From Zea mays (taxonomy: Eukaryota; Streptophyta; Magnoliopsida; Poales; Poaceae): a stretch of 64,000 bases of DNA. The DNA is taken from positions 121,351,898 through 121,415,897 of the forward strand of contig NC_050105.1 of the NCBI RefSeq assembly GCF_902167145.1. The letters run 5' to 3'. Below are positions 22,975 to 34,813 of the stretch, in pieces. The position numbers were made by a program, and so were the translations under genes. Numbering within the stretch: the stretch's first letter is position 1; the number at the start of each line of letters is the position of its first letter. The notes beneath the pieces were generated by a model. It was not told where the DNA came from. It did no database searches and saw only the letters and a list, made by a program, of their open reading frames with translations.

Positions 22975-23786
22975 GATTGATGCCAACACAAACCAAAGCA
23001 AGTATAGAAGGCATAATTGAACTAGTTTGCATAATGTAAGTGCAAAGGTTACTTGGAATTGAGCCAATATAAATACTTATAAGATATGCATGGATTGTTT
23101 CTTCATTTTTAAAATTTTGGACCACGCTTGCACCACATGTTTTGTTTTTGCAAATTCTTTTGTAAATCCTTTTCAAAGTTCTTTTTGCAAATAGTCAAAG
23201 GTAAATGAGTAAGATTTTGCAAAGCATTTTCAAGATTTGAAATTTTCTCCCCCTGTTTCAAATGCTTTTCCTTTGACTAAATAAACTCCCCCTTGATAAA
23301 TTCCTCCTCTTAATGTTCAAGAGGGTTTTAAGATATTGATTTTGAAAATACTATTCTCTCCCTCTTTTGAACACAATGAGATACCAACTTGAAAATCATA
23401 CCAATTGAAAAACTCTTTCTAAAATTAGTACCAATTGAAAAACCAAAATTTTAAGTTGGTGGTGGTGCGGTCCTTTTGCTTTGGGCTCATGCTCTCTCCC
23501 CCTTTGGCATAAATCACCAAAAATGGAATCATTAGAGCCCTTGTTACTACTTTCTCCCCTTTGGCAAATAAAATACGAGTGAAGATTATACCAACGTTGG
23601 AGAAACGGCTTGGAGCGACGGCGAAGGATGAGTTATGGAGCGGAGTGGAAGCCTTTGTCTTCGCCGAAGACTCCAATTTCCTTTCAATATACCTATGACT
23701 TGTTTTGAAATTCACTTGAAAACACATTAGTCATAGCACATGAAAAAGATATGATCAAAGGTATATGAATGAGCGATGTGTGCAAA
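22975..23786 (-). other. B 3' untranslated region with repeated polypurine-like tracts
   Basis: An 0.8 kb AT-rich stretch between the RNase H stop and the polypurine tract. Further purine runs on the minus strand occur at 23247-23255, 23285-23293, 23356-23368, 23492-23508 and 23551-23565 (AGGGGGAG or AGGGAGAG cores, two followed by a repeated GCCAAA...AGGGG context). Multiplied polypurine tracts are a described Sirevirus trait. Confidence 0.6.
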
Positions 23787-26700
23787 TCAACAAAAGAAGT
23801 TCCTAGAATCAAGAATATTTAGCTCATGCCTAAGTTTGTTAAAAGTTTGTTCATCTAGTGGCTTGGTAAAGATATTGGCTAATTGATCTTTAGTATTAAT
23901 ATATGCAATCTCGATATCTCCCTTTTGTTGGTGATCCCTTAGAAAATGATACCGAATGGCTATGTGTTTAGTGCGGCTATGCTCAACGGGATTATCCACC
24001 ATGCGGATTGCACTCTCATTATCACATAGAAGAGGAACTTTGGTTAGTTTGTAACCGTAGTCCCTAAGGGTTTGCCTCATCCAAAGTAGTTGCGCGCAAC
24101 AATTGCCTGCGGCAATATACTCGGCTTCGGCGGTAGAAAGAGCTACGGAATTTTGCTTCTTTGAAGCCCAAGACACCAAGGACCTTCCCAAGAAGTGGCA
24201 AGTTCCCGATGTGCTCTTTCTATTAATTTTACACCCCGCCCAATCGGCATCGGAATAACCAATTAAATCAAATGTGGATCCCCTAGGATACCAAAGCCCA
24301 AACTTAGGAGTATAAACTAAATATCTCAAGATTTGTTTTACGGCCGTAAGGTGAGCTTCCTTAGGGTCGGCTTGGAATCTTGCACACATGCATACAGAGA
24401 GCATAATATCCGGTCGAAATGCACATAAATAGAGTAAAGAACCTATCATCGACCGGTATACCTTTTGATCCACGGACTTACCTTCCGTGTCGAGGTCGAG
24501 ATGCCCATTGGTTCCCATGGGTGTCTTGATGGGTTTGGCATCCTTCATCCCAAACTTGCTTAGGATATCTTGAGTATACTTTGTTTGGCTAGTGAAGGTG
24601 CCCTCTTGGAGTTGCTTCACTTGAAATCCCAAGAAGTACTTCAACTCTCCCATCATAGACATCTCGAATTTTTATGTCATGATCCTACTAAATTCTTCAC
24701 ATGTAGATTCGTTAGTAGACCCAAATATGATATCATCAACATAAATTTGGCATACAAACAAATCATTGTCAAGAGTTTTAGTAAACAAAGTAGGATCAGC
24801 CTTTCCGACCTTGAAGCCATTAGTGATAAGGAAATCTCTAAGGCATTCATACCATGCTCTTGGGGCTTGCTTGAGCCCATAAAGCGCCTTAGAGAGTTTA
24901 TAAACATGGTTAGGGTACTCACTATCTTCAAAGCCGGGAGGTTACTCAACATAGACCTCTTCCTTGATTGGTCCATTGAGGAAGGCACTCTTCACGTCCA
25001 TTTGATAAAGCTTGAAGCCATGGTAAGTAGCATAGTCCAATAATATACGAATTGACTCAAGCCTAGCTACGGGTGCATAGGTTTCACCGAAATCCAAACC
25101 TTCGACTTGGGAGTATCCTTTGGCCACAAGTCGGGCTTTGTTCCTTGTCACCACACCATGCTCATCTTGCTTGTTGCGGAAGACCCACTTGGTTCCTACA
25201 ACATTTTGATTAGGACGTGGAACTAAATGCCATACATCATTCCTAGTGAAGTTGTTGAGCTCCTCTTGCATTGCCACCACCCAATCCGAATCTTGGAGTG
25301 CTTCCTCTACCCTGTGTGGCTCAATAGAAGAAACAAAAGAGTAATGTTCACAAAAATGTGCAACACAAGATCTAGTGGTTACCCCCTTATGAATGTCGTC
25401 GAGGATAGTGTCGACGGGGTGATCTCGTTGGATTGCTTGGTGGACTCTTGGGTGTGGCGGTCTTGGTTCTTCATCCTCCTTGTCTTGATCATTTGCATCT
25501 CCCCCTTGATCATTGCCGTCATCTTGAGGTGGCTCATTTGCTTGATCTTCTCCTTCATCAACTTGAGCCTCCTCCTCATTTTGAGTTGGTGGAGATGCTT
25601 GCGTGGAGGAGGATGGTTGATCTTGTGCATTTGGAGGCTCTTCGGATTCCTTAGGAAACACATCCCCAATGGACATGTTTCTTAGCGCGATGCATGGAGC
25701 CTCTTCAACACCTATCTCATCAAGATCAACTTGCTCTACTTGAGAGCCATTAGTCTCATCAAACACAACGTCACAAGAAACTTCAACTTGTCCAGAGGAC
25801 TTGTTAAAGACTCTATATGCCCTTGTGTTTGAATCATATCCTAGTAAAAAGCCTTCTACAGTCTTAGGGGCAAATTTAGATTTCCTACCTCTTTTAACAA
25901 GAATAAAACATTTGCTACCAAAGACTCTAAAATATGAAATGTTGGGCTTTTTACCGGTAAGGAGTTCATATGATGTCTTCTTGAGGATTCGGTGTAGATA
26001 TAACCGGTTGATGGCGTAGCAAGCCATGTTGACCGCCTCGGCCCAAAACCGATCCGAAGTCTTGTACTCATCAAGCATGGTTCTTGCCATGTCCAATAGA
26101 GTTCTATTCTTCCTCTCCACTACACCATTTTGTTGTGGCGTGTAGGGAGAGGAGAACTCATGCTTGATGCCCTCCTCCTCAAGGAAGCCTTCGATTTGTG
26201 AGTTCTTGAATTCCGTCCCGTTGTCGCTTCTTATTTTCTTGATCCTTAAGCCAAACTCATTTTGAGCCCGTCTTAAGAATCCCTTTAAGGTTTCTTGGGT
26301 ATGAGATTTTTTCTGCAAAAATAACACCCAAGTGAAGCGAGAATAGTCATCCACAATAACTAGACAATACTTACTTCCGCCGATGCTTATGTATGCAATC
26401 GGGCCGAATAGATCCATGTGTAGGAGCTCCAGTGGCCTGTCAGTTGTCATGATGTTCTTGTGTGGATGATGGGTACCAACTTGCTTTCCTGCTTGGCATG
26501 CGCTACAAATCCTGTCCTTCTCAAAATGAACATTTGTTAATCCTAAAATGTGCTCTCCCTTTAGAAGCTTATGAAGATTCTTCATCCCATCATGGGCTAG
26601 TCGGCGGTGCCAGAGCCAACCCATGTTAGTCTTAGCAATTAAGCAAGTGTCGAGTTTAGCTCTATCAAAATCTACCAAGTATAGCTGACCCTCTAACACT

Positions 26701-27027
26701 CCCTTAAATGCTATTGAATCATCACTTCTTCTAAAGACAGTGACACCCACATCAGTAAAGAGACAGTTGTAGCCCATTTGACATAATTGAGATACGGAAA
26801 GCAAATTGTAATCTAATGAATCTACAAGAAAAACATTGGAAATAGAATGGTCAGGAGATATAGAGATTTTACCCAATCCTTTGACCAAACCTTGGTTTCC
26901 ATCCCCGAATGTGATAGCTCGTTGGGGATCTTGGTTTTTCTCGTAGGAGGAGAACATCTTCTTATCCCCTGTCATGTGGTTTGTGCACCCGCTGTCGATG
27001 ATCCAACTTGAGCCCCCGGATGCATAA
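23787..27027 (-). pseudogene. pol of element B: protease end, integrase, RT, RNase H (Copia order)
   Basis: The frame opens in the protease ([21 protein letters not shown] active site near 26985). It runs through a GAG-pre-integrase/zinc region ([10 protein letters not shown]...CSACQAGKQ) and an integrase core with the DDE motif ([27 protein letters not shown]). An acidic Gln/Pro-rich linker follows, then RT ([36 protein letters not shown]) and RNase H (SDADWAGC...STSGTCHFLG, STAEAEYIA). Two in-frame TAA codons, at 24942-24944 and 24672-24674, interrupt RT. The RNase H end is open to 23787. Gag lies in another frame upstream. Confidence 0.9.
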
Positions 27028-27042
27028 ACCTACAAAACAATT

Positions 27043-29679
27043 TTAGTTCTTGACTTTAGGTACCCAAATGGTTTTGGGTCCTTTGGCATTAGACACAAGA
27101 ACTTTGGGTACCCAAACACAAGTCTTTGACCCCTTGTGCTTGCCCCCGACATGCTTGGCAACTACCTTGCCGGATTTGTTAGTTAAAACATATGATGCAT
27201 CAAAAGTTTTAAATGAAATGTCATGATCATTTGATGCACTAGGAGTTCTCTTTTTAGGCAACTTAGCACAGGTTGGTTGCCTAGAACTAGATGTCTCACC
27301 CTTATACATAAATGCATGGTTAGGGCCAAAGTGAGACTTCCTAGAATGAATTCTCCTAATTTTGCTCTCGGGATAACCGACAGGGTACAAAATGTAACCC
27401 TCGTTATCCTGAGGCATGGGAGCCTTGCCCTTAAGAAAATTAGACAATTTTTTAGGAGGGACATTAAGTTTGACATTGTCCCCCTTTTGGAAGCCAATGC
27501 CATCCTTGATGCCAGGGCGTCTCCCACTATAAAGCATACTACGAGCAAATTTAAAATTTTCATTTTCAAGTTCATGCTCGGTAACTTTAGCATCTAATTT
27601 TGCTATATGATCATTTTGTTGTTTAATTAAAGCCATGTGATCATGAATAGCATTAATATCAACATCTCTACATCTAGTACAAATGGAAGTGTGCTCAACG
27701 GTAGGTGTAGATGGTTTGCAAGATTTTAATTCTACAACCTTAGCATGCAATATATCATTTTTACTTCTAAGGTCGGAAATGGTAGCATTGCAAACATCAA
27801 AATCTTTAGCCTTAGCAAGCAATTTTTCATTTTCATTCCTAAGGCTAGCAAGAGTAATGTTTAATTCTTCAATCTTAGCAAGCAAATTATCATTATCATT
27901 TCTAAGATTGGGAATTGAAACATCACAAATATTAGAATCAACCTTAGCTAATAAATTAGCATTCTCATTTCTAAGGTTGTCTATAGTCTCATGGTAAGTG
28001 CTTAGCTCACTAGATAGTTTTTCACATTTTTCTACTTGTAGAGCGTAAGCATTTTTAACTTTAACATGCTTCTTATTTTCTTTAATAAGGAAGTCCTCTT
28101 GGGAGTCCAAGAGATCATCCTTCTCATGGATAGCACTAATCAATTCATTTAATTTTTCTTTTTGATGCATGTTTAAGTTGGAAAAAAGAGTACGCAAATT
28201 ATCTTTCTCATCACTAGCATTATCATCGCTAGAGGACTCATATCTAGTGGAGGATTTGGATTTAACCTTCTTCTTTTTGCCGTCCTTTGCCATGAGGCAC
28301 TTGTGGCCGACGTTTGGGAAGAGAAGGCCTTTGTTGATGGCGATGTTGGCGGCGTCCTCGTCGGAGGAGGAGTCGAAGGAGATCTCATCTGAGTCCCACT
28401 CGCGGCATACATGGGCGTCGCCACCTTTCTTCTTGTATTATTTCTTCTTCTCCTTTCTTCTCCCCTTCTTGTCGTCGCCCCTGTCACTGTCACTAGAAAT
28501 AGGGTATTTTGCTATAAAGTGATCGGGCTTACCACACTTGTAGCAAACCTTCTTGGAGCGGGGCTTGTAATCTTTCCCCCTCCTTTGTTTGAGGATTTGG
28601 CGGAAGCTCTTGATGACGAGCGCCATTTCCTCGTTGTCGAGCTTTGAGGCGTCGATTGGTTGTCTACTCGGTGTAGACTCCTTCTTCTCCTTCGTCCCTT
28701 TGAATGCGACCGGTTGTGCTTCGGACGTGGAGGGATCTTCTAGCTCGTTGATTTTCTTTGAGCCCTTGATCATATACTCAAAGCTCACAAAATTCCCGAT
28801 TACTTCCTCGGGAGTCATTAGTGTATATCTAGGATTACCACGAATTAATTGAACTTGAGTAGGATTAAGGAAAATAAGTGATCTAAGAATAACCTTAACC
28901 ATCTCATGGTCATCCCATTTTTTGCTCCCGAGGTTGCGCACTTGGTTCACCAAGGTTTTGAGCCGGTTGTACATATCTTGTGGCTCTTCCCCTTTGCGAA
29001 GCCGGAAGCGACCGAGCTCCCCCTCGATCGTCTCCCGCTTGGTGATCTTGGTTAGCTCATCTCCCTCATGCGCGGTCTTGAGCACGTCCCAAACTTCCTT
29101 GGCGCTCTTTAATCCTTGCACCTTGTTGTACTCCTCTCTACTTAGAGAAGCGAGGAGTATGGTTGTGGCTTGGGAGTTGAAGTGCTCGATTTGGGCCACC
29201 TCGTCCTCATCATAATCCTCATCCCCTACGGATGGTACCTGTGCTCCAAACTCAACAACATTCCATATACTTTTGTGGAGTGAGGTTAGATGAAATTTCA
29301 TTAAATCACTCCACCTAGCATAATCTTCACCGTCAAAGGTTGGCGGTTTGCCTAATGGAACGGAAAGTAATGGAGTATGTCTAGAAGTGCGAGGGTAGTG
29401 TAAGGGGATCTTACTAAACTTCTTACGCTCATGGCGCTTAGAAGTTATGGAGGGCCCGTCGGAGCCGGAGGTGGAAGGTGATGAAGTGTCGGTCTCGTAG
29501 TAGACCACCTTCCTCGTCTTCTTTTTCTTGTCGCCACTCCGATACGACTTGTGGGAAGAGGCTTTCTTCTCCTTCCCCTTCCCCTTGTTGCGGGACTCTT
29601 CCGATGTAGCCTTCCCGTGGCTTGTAGTGGGCTTTTCGCCGGTTTCCATCTCCTTCTTGGCGTGATCTCCCGACATCAC
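27043..29679 (-). pseudogene. gag of element B with C-terminal coiled coil
   Basis: From ATG 29679 the frame runs to TAA 27043 (879 codons) with one in-frame TAA at 28438-28440. The first part is Lys/Ser-rich, then a UBN2-type gag core (PPTFDGEDYARWSDLMKFHL, SLSREEYNKVQGLKSAKEVW, LVNQVRNLGSKKWDDHEMV). A zinc knuckle follows (CYKCGKPDHFIAKY, whose last Cys is replaced by Tyr). After the stop come an acidic Ser/Asp stretch and a long heptad-like coiled coil with four repeats of (D/N)LRN(E/D)N..LLAK. The long gag C-terminus is usual for Sireviruses. Confidence 0.85.
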
Positions 29680-29710
29680 TTCGAGCGGTTAGGCTCTAAT
29701 GAAGCACCGG

Positions 29711-29722
29711 GCTCTGATACCA
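29711..29722 (-). other. primer-binding site of element B
   Basis: On the minus strand TGGTATCAGAGC, 2 nt from the LTR end: the canonical initiator tRNA-Met site. Confidence 0.85.
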
Positions 29723-29724
29723 AT

Positions 29725-31023
29725 TGAAAGTCGCCTAGAGGGGGGGGGTGAATAGGGCGAAACTGAAATTTACAAAGTTAATCACAACTACAAGCTGGGT
29801 TAGCGTTAGAAATATAATCAAGTCTGCGAGAGAGGGTGCAAAACAAATCGCAAGCAAATAAAGAGAGTGACACGCGGATTTGTTTTACCGAGGTTCGGTT
29901 TTCGCAAACCTACTCCCCGTTGAGGAGGCCACAAAGGCCGGGTCTTTTTCAACCCCTTCCCTCTCTCAAACGGTCCCTCGGACCGAGTGAGCTTTCTCTT
30001 CTCAAATCAACTGGAAAAAAACTTCCCCGCAAGGACCACCACACAATTGGTGTCTCTTTCCTTGGTTACAATTGAGTTTTGATCACAAGAAAGAATGAGA
30101 AAGAAGAAAGCAATCCAAGCGCAAGAGCTCAAAAGAACACAACAAATCAGTCTCACTTAACACTAAAGCTTTTGTGGAATTGGGAGAGGATTTGATCACT
30201 TGGGTGTGTCTTGTGTTGAATGCCTAGCTCTTGTAAGTGGTTGGAAGTTGAAAAACTTGGATGACTTGAATGTGGGGTGGTTGGGGGTATTTATAACCCC
30301 AACCACCAAACTAGCCGTTTGGTGGAGGCTGCTGTCGCATGGCGCACCGGACAGTCCGGTGCGCCACCGGACACTGTCCGGTGCGCCAGCCACGTCACCA
30401 GGCCGTTGGGTTCCGACCGTTGGAGCTCTGACGTGTGGGCTCGCCTGGATGTCCGGTGGTGCACCGGACAAGTCCTGTAGACTGTCCGGTGTGCCACCCG
30501 CGCGTGCTCTGCTCCTCTGCGCGCGCTGACACGCATTTAATGCGTTGCAGACGACCGTTGGCGCGAAGTAGCCGTTGCTCCGCTGTCTCATCGGACAGTC
30601 CGGTGTGCACCGGACATGTCCGGTGAATTATAGCAGAGTGGAAATCCGAAGCTGGCGAGTTTAGAGTCGCTCTTCCTTGGAGCACCGGACACTGTCCGGT
30701 GTGCACCGGACATGTCCGGTGAATTATAGCGAAGCGCCTCTGAAAATTCCCGAAGGTGCGAAGTTTGGCTTGGAGTCCCCTGGTGCACCGGACACTGTCC
30801 GGTGACACACCGGACAGTCCAGTGTGCCAGACCAGGGCTGCCTTCGGTTATCCCTTGCTCTTTTTGTTGAACCCATTTCTTGGTCTTTTTATTGGCTAAG
30901 TGTGAACCTTTGGCACCTGTATAACTTATAGACTAGAGCAAACTAGTTAGTCCAATTATTTGTGTTGGGCAATTCAACCACCAAAATCAATTAGGAAATA
31001 GGTGTAAGCCTAATTCCCTTTCA
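29725..31023 (-). repeat. 5' LTR of element B
   Basis: 1299 bp, sense start TGAAAGGGAATTAGGC and end GGCGACTTTCA. It has a TATA motif inside a palindrome at about 30278-30306 and a cluster of CACCGGAC...GTCCGGTG palindromes at 30342-30830. Confidence 0.9.
30342..30830. repeat. cluster of short palindromes in B 5' LTR
   Basis: At least ten copies of CACCGGACA(N)TGTCCGGTG or close variants, some back to back (GGCGCACCGGACAGTCCGGTGCGCC), spread over 490 bp upstream of the TATA on the minus strand. Counterpart at 22254-22765. Confidence 0.85.
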
Positions 31024-31900
31024 GCTGCGCTGCCCTAGCGAACCACCTCCATGCGGCAACGTGGCTGCCCAAGTTTCGGCCACATCTGCCGGAAAAATAC
31101 GACGGTACAACAAACCCGTCAGAATTCCTGTAGGTCTATGTCACTGCCATTACGGCAGCAGGTGGAGACACCACTGTATTGGCAACCTACTTCCATGTAG
31201 CCCTGTGTGGACCAGCCCAGACTTGGCTCATGAACCAAGCCCCAGGATCCATCTACTCCTGGGAAGAGCTCTGTGCGCGGTTCGTGGCGAACTTCGCCAG
31301 CGCTTACCAGCGGCACGGAGTGGAGGCACACCTCCACACAGTGAGACAGGGATCCGGGGAGACCCTCCGAGCGTTCATTTCCCGCTTCACCAAGGTACGT
31401 GGGACAATCCCCCATATCTCGGATGCATCCATCATCACTGCTTTCCGCCAGGGGGTACGTGATGAGAAGATGCTGGAGAAGTTGGCCACGCATGATGTGG
31501 ACGACGTCACCACACTCTTTGCTCTGGCTGACAAGTGTGCCAGAGCCGCCGAGGGCCGTGCCTGGGACTCAATACCACAGGTCAAGGTTACTAAGGTGGG
31601 CAACTCAGATGTCGTCACCCAGGGCGGAGGTAGGAAGAAAAAGAGAAACAAGAGCCACGGCCATGAAAAGCCACGGTTCGCCGTTTCAGTTGCTGCTACC
31701 GCTGCCGGGGGCCAAGGCGAGCGCAGCAAGCGCCCACGGCCCCAGGGAGACAGTGGTGACACGTGACGAGTGCACCCCAAGAACCGCCACCGAGCTGCTG
31801 ACTGCCGTGAAATTATCAAACTCGCACGGCGTGTTAGCGAGCGGCGTGAGCAGTCCTTCAAGGACGACACGTCGCCCCATCACTGGCCAGGCCAGAGGGG
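31024..31900 (+). pseudogene. gag of element A, C-terminal part
   Basis: Resumes A after the B insertion. In shifting frames it encodes the Gypsy gag core. The first 150 bp (phrase FRPHLPEKYDGTTNP) are out of frame with the main ORF 31179-31766 (GPAQTWLMNQAPGSIYSWEEL, LRAFISRFTKVRGTIPHI). A TGA after ...GDSGDT lies at the start of a degraded zinc knuckle (VHPKNRHRAADCREI). Unlike the typical CCHC motif it lacks the first Cys pair. Confidence 0.75.
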
Positions 31901-32808
31901 AGCTGACAAAAAAAACCGCGGCTGTGAAAGGACAAGACCTCGGCTACCAGTCGCCCGAGGGGTGCCTAAAGGACGTTTTCACCGAAGATTCTGACTCCAG
32001 CGATGATGGCGACCGTCGCAAGAAGCTGTATGTAATGTACGGCGGAAGCTGGGAGCTCACCTCCCGCAGGAGTGTCAAATCCCTACGCCGGGAAGTTCTT
32101 TCGGCGATCCCAGGGGTCCCCAAAACCGCTCCGCACCAACGGTGGAGGGGCACCACCATCTCCTTCGGGGCATCCGACTGCCCCGACAACATGGCGGGGG
32201 CCGGTGTGCTGCCGCTCATCACCGCCCTGTTGTCGCCAACATGCGACTACATCATGTGTTGATCGACGGAGGGGCCGGCCTCAATGTTATCATCCATGCA
32301 GGATTCAGACAGCTGCAGGTCCCGGGGTCGTGACTGGGGTCCTCTCGCCCGTTCTCTGGGGTGGGCTCGCAGCCCGTATACCCCCTCGGGAGCATAACGC
32401 TCCCGGTCACATTTGGGATGGAAGAAAACTTCCATACAGAAAACGTCCAGTTCGACGTCGCGGAGGTCAACCTCTCTTTTAACGCCATTATCGGGAGGCC
32501 GGCCCTATACCGGTTCATGGCCATTGCCCATTACGGGTACTTGGTCCTCAAGATTCTGTCCCCCACCGGGATCCTCACCGTGCGGGGAGACCACACCGCC
32601 GCACTAGCAGCCATCGAGAATCTACATACCCTGGTGGCCGAGATCGCTCGGCCGGACGATGGAGGAAGAGGACCCAGTACCAGGGCACCCTCCAAGGCAC
32701 CGAAAGTACAGCCATCCGGGGCAGACGGCGGACCCGCGAAGACCATCCAGGTCGGCGCGGACCCCTCCCAGACCACCCACATCGCAGGGGATCTGGGAGA
32801 AAAATAGG
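31901..32808 (+). pseudogene. protease region of element A
   Basis: A frame at 32142-32333 has the aspartic protease motif HVLIDGGAGLNVI. A second frame, 32361-32807, carries the rest (SITLPVTFGMEENFHTENV, AIIGRPALYRFMAIAHY), so a frameshift lies between them. A TAG at 32806-32808 separates it from the RT domain. Confidence 0.7.
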
Positions 32809-33972
32809 AACTCGCGCTCATTGCCTTCCTCCAAGCAAATGTCGACATCTTCGCTTGGGAGCCGTCGCAGATGCCTAGGATCCCCAGGGAGGTGATCGAG
32901 CACCAGCTAAAAGTTTACCCGAACGCCAGGCCGGTAAGCCAGAAGCCACGAAGATAGGACTTCATCCGAGAAGAGGTCCGGAAGCTATTGCACGCTGGCT
33001 TTATTGAAGAGGTTCATCACCCCATGTGGCTGGCCAACCCAGTTGTCGTGCTGAAGGCCAACGGGAAGCTTCGAATGTGCATCGACTACACCAGCCTGAA
33101 TAAGGCATGTCCCAAGGACCCGTATCCACTACCGCGTATAGATCAGATTGTGGACTCTACTTCGGGGTGCGACCTCTTGTCCTTCTTGGACGCTTACTCT
33201 GGTTTCCACCAAATCCGGATGGCTAAGGAGGATAGGAGGCATACCGCTTTTGTGACAGTAGATGGACTATATTGTTATGTTGTAATGCCCTACGGTCTGC
33301 GGAATGCCCTGCCAACTTTTGTTCGGGCAATGAGCAAGACCTTCGGGGACCTGATTCGAGATAAGGTGGAGATTTACGTCGATGACATCGTGGTCAAGAC
33401 TAGGGAAGGGTCGACTATAGTGGAAGACCTGACCCTGGTTTTCGGCAAGCTATGGGCAACCCGCACCAAGCTAAACCCGGAGAAATGCATCTTCGGTGTC
33501 TCCGCAGGGAAGTTGTTGGGATTCCTAGTTTCATACCGAGGCATTGAAGCTAACCCGGAGAAAATCAAGGCTATTGAGGTAATGAGGCCTCCTGCTCGTA
33601 TTAAGGACATCCAGAAGCTTACCGGGTCGCTAGCAGCCCTTAGCCGCTTCATTTCGAGGTTGGCTGAGAGGGCGCTGCCTTTCTTCAAGCTCCTGTGAAA
33701 ATCAGGCCCATTTGCTTAGACCGAAGAAGCGAAACAAGCATTCAAAGAATTGAAGCAGCACTTAGCTTCCCTGTCGATCCTGGCTGCTCCGAAGCTAGGG
33801 GAACCGCTATACCTGTACATTGCGGCAGCTGCAGAAGCAATAAGCATGGTGTTGGTCGCCGAAAGAGAGGCACAAGAAGGGAAAGAACCTGGAAGTCTAG
33901 GAGCAGCTACAGAGACCCGGATTGTCCAGAAGCCGGTCTACTATGTCAGCGAGGTCCTCCATGAAGCAAAGG
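32809..33972 (+). pseudogene. reverse transcriptase and start of RNase H of element A
   Basis: After an in-frame TAG near 32956, an open frame 32988-33698 holds most of RT (FIEEVHHPMWLANPVVVLK, MCIDYTSLNKACPKD, EIYVDDIVVKT, KLLGFLVSYRGIEANPEKI). Two stops follow at 33696-33720. RNase H (EPLYLYIAAAAEAISMVL, PVYYVSEVLHEAK) is then cut by the CACTA insertion. Removing the CACTA and one AGG copy rejoins the same codon frame to 55257. Confidence 0.85.
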
Positions 33973-33984
33973 CACTACAAGAAA

Positions 33985-34288
33985 TTTGTCCTTTTATGAC
34001 AAAATACCTAATGACAAGGTCAGTTATCGTCATATAATGTCACATAATATGATGGATTTTTTTGAGTCGTCATAATTTCATGAGGCCATGAAGATTTTAT
34101 GACGATAGTGTTTTTATTGTCACATAAGGGTACGCAGATTCGTCATATATTGTCAGGCGCCAGGAGCCGGCAGACAGTTTTACTTTTATGACACTTAGAT
34201 GTGCCTTTATGTGATGATTTGGCGGCGTCACTTTATGTTTTTTCCAAAAAAGGACCATACCCCTTTCTGTTGACCGCATTCACTTTCC
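33985..34288. repeat. left subterminal repeats of the CACTA element
   Basis: TTATGAC(G/A)A and TCGTCATA words recur in both orientations (for example near 34026, 34070, 34100 and 34140). They match the TGTGACGG/TCGTCATA words near the right end, as expected for transposase-binding subterminal repeats. Confidence 0.6.
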
Positions 34289-34813
34289 CATCTCCCCCAC
34301 ACCACCGAAGACGGAAACGAGCGGAGGGCGGCCTCTGGCGGTGCGGAGGACGGCGAGCGGTGGGCGAGCGTCGTGCGGCTAGTGGCGTCTGGGCTGTGCA
34401 CGACCGGCGTTGGGCAGGCTCCGGGCGTAGCTACCTCCCTGTCTCCCCAGGTGACGGCGTGGTAGCCTGGGCGAAGGCGACGCGAGCTCTACTGCCAGGC
34501 CGCCTGGAGGAGCGCGGATCTCCAGTGACCGCCGCGACTAAATCAGGTTGGTAGGTGACGTGCTCCTACTCACCACTTGCTCGTGGTGGGCAATGGTGCC
34601 GTCAATCCCCTCCTTGTCCCCTTGGATTTGGTTGGCAGCGGCGCCTTCATCCCCTCCCTGTTCATCTTTCAATTGGAATCACAGTTGCTAATCATTCCCA
34701 TGTGCATCAATCAGGGGTCATGTCACAGGCCTGGTCATCAACTGCGCGCTCTCGGCGGCGAAGCACAGCTAGGGATGTCGTAGAACCCAGACCCCTTGCT
34801 GTTGTTGCTGCAG
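34289..34813 (+). other. GC-rich leader before the zinc-finger gene
   Basis: 34300-34560 is GC-rich with many CpG and contains no convincing protein. It resembles the CpG-rich promoter/leader of CACTA genes. An upstream non-coding or short coding exon of the GRF gene could lie here, ending at a GT donor; I could not place it securely. Confidence 0.35.

Larger units (their letters stand above)
7866..31023 (-). mobile_element. Copia retrotransposon B, Sirevirus type (split by element C)
   Basis: A minus-strand element with LTRs at 29725-31023 (5' LTR) and at 7866-7949 plus 21723-22957 (3' LTR, split by C). TSD GCTAC (7861-7865) / GCTGC (31024-31028) has one mismatch. The primer site TGGTATCAGAGC, gag with UBN2-like region and coiled coil, pol in the Copia order protease-integrase-RT-RNase H, palindromic LTR repeats and multiple polypurine-like tracts all fit Sireviruses. 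About 30 substitutions between LTRs (about 2%) were counted by eye, so it is moderately young. Confidence 0.9.
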
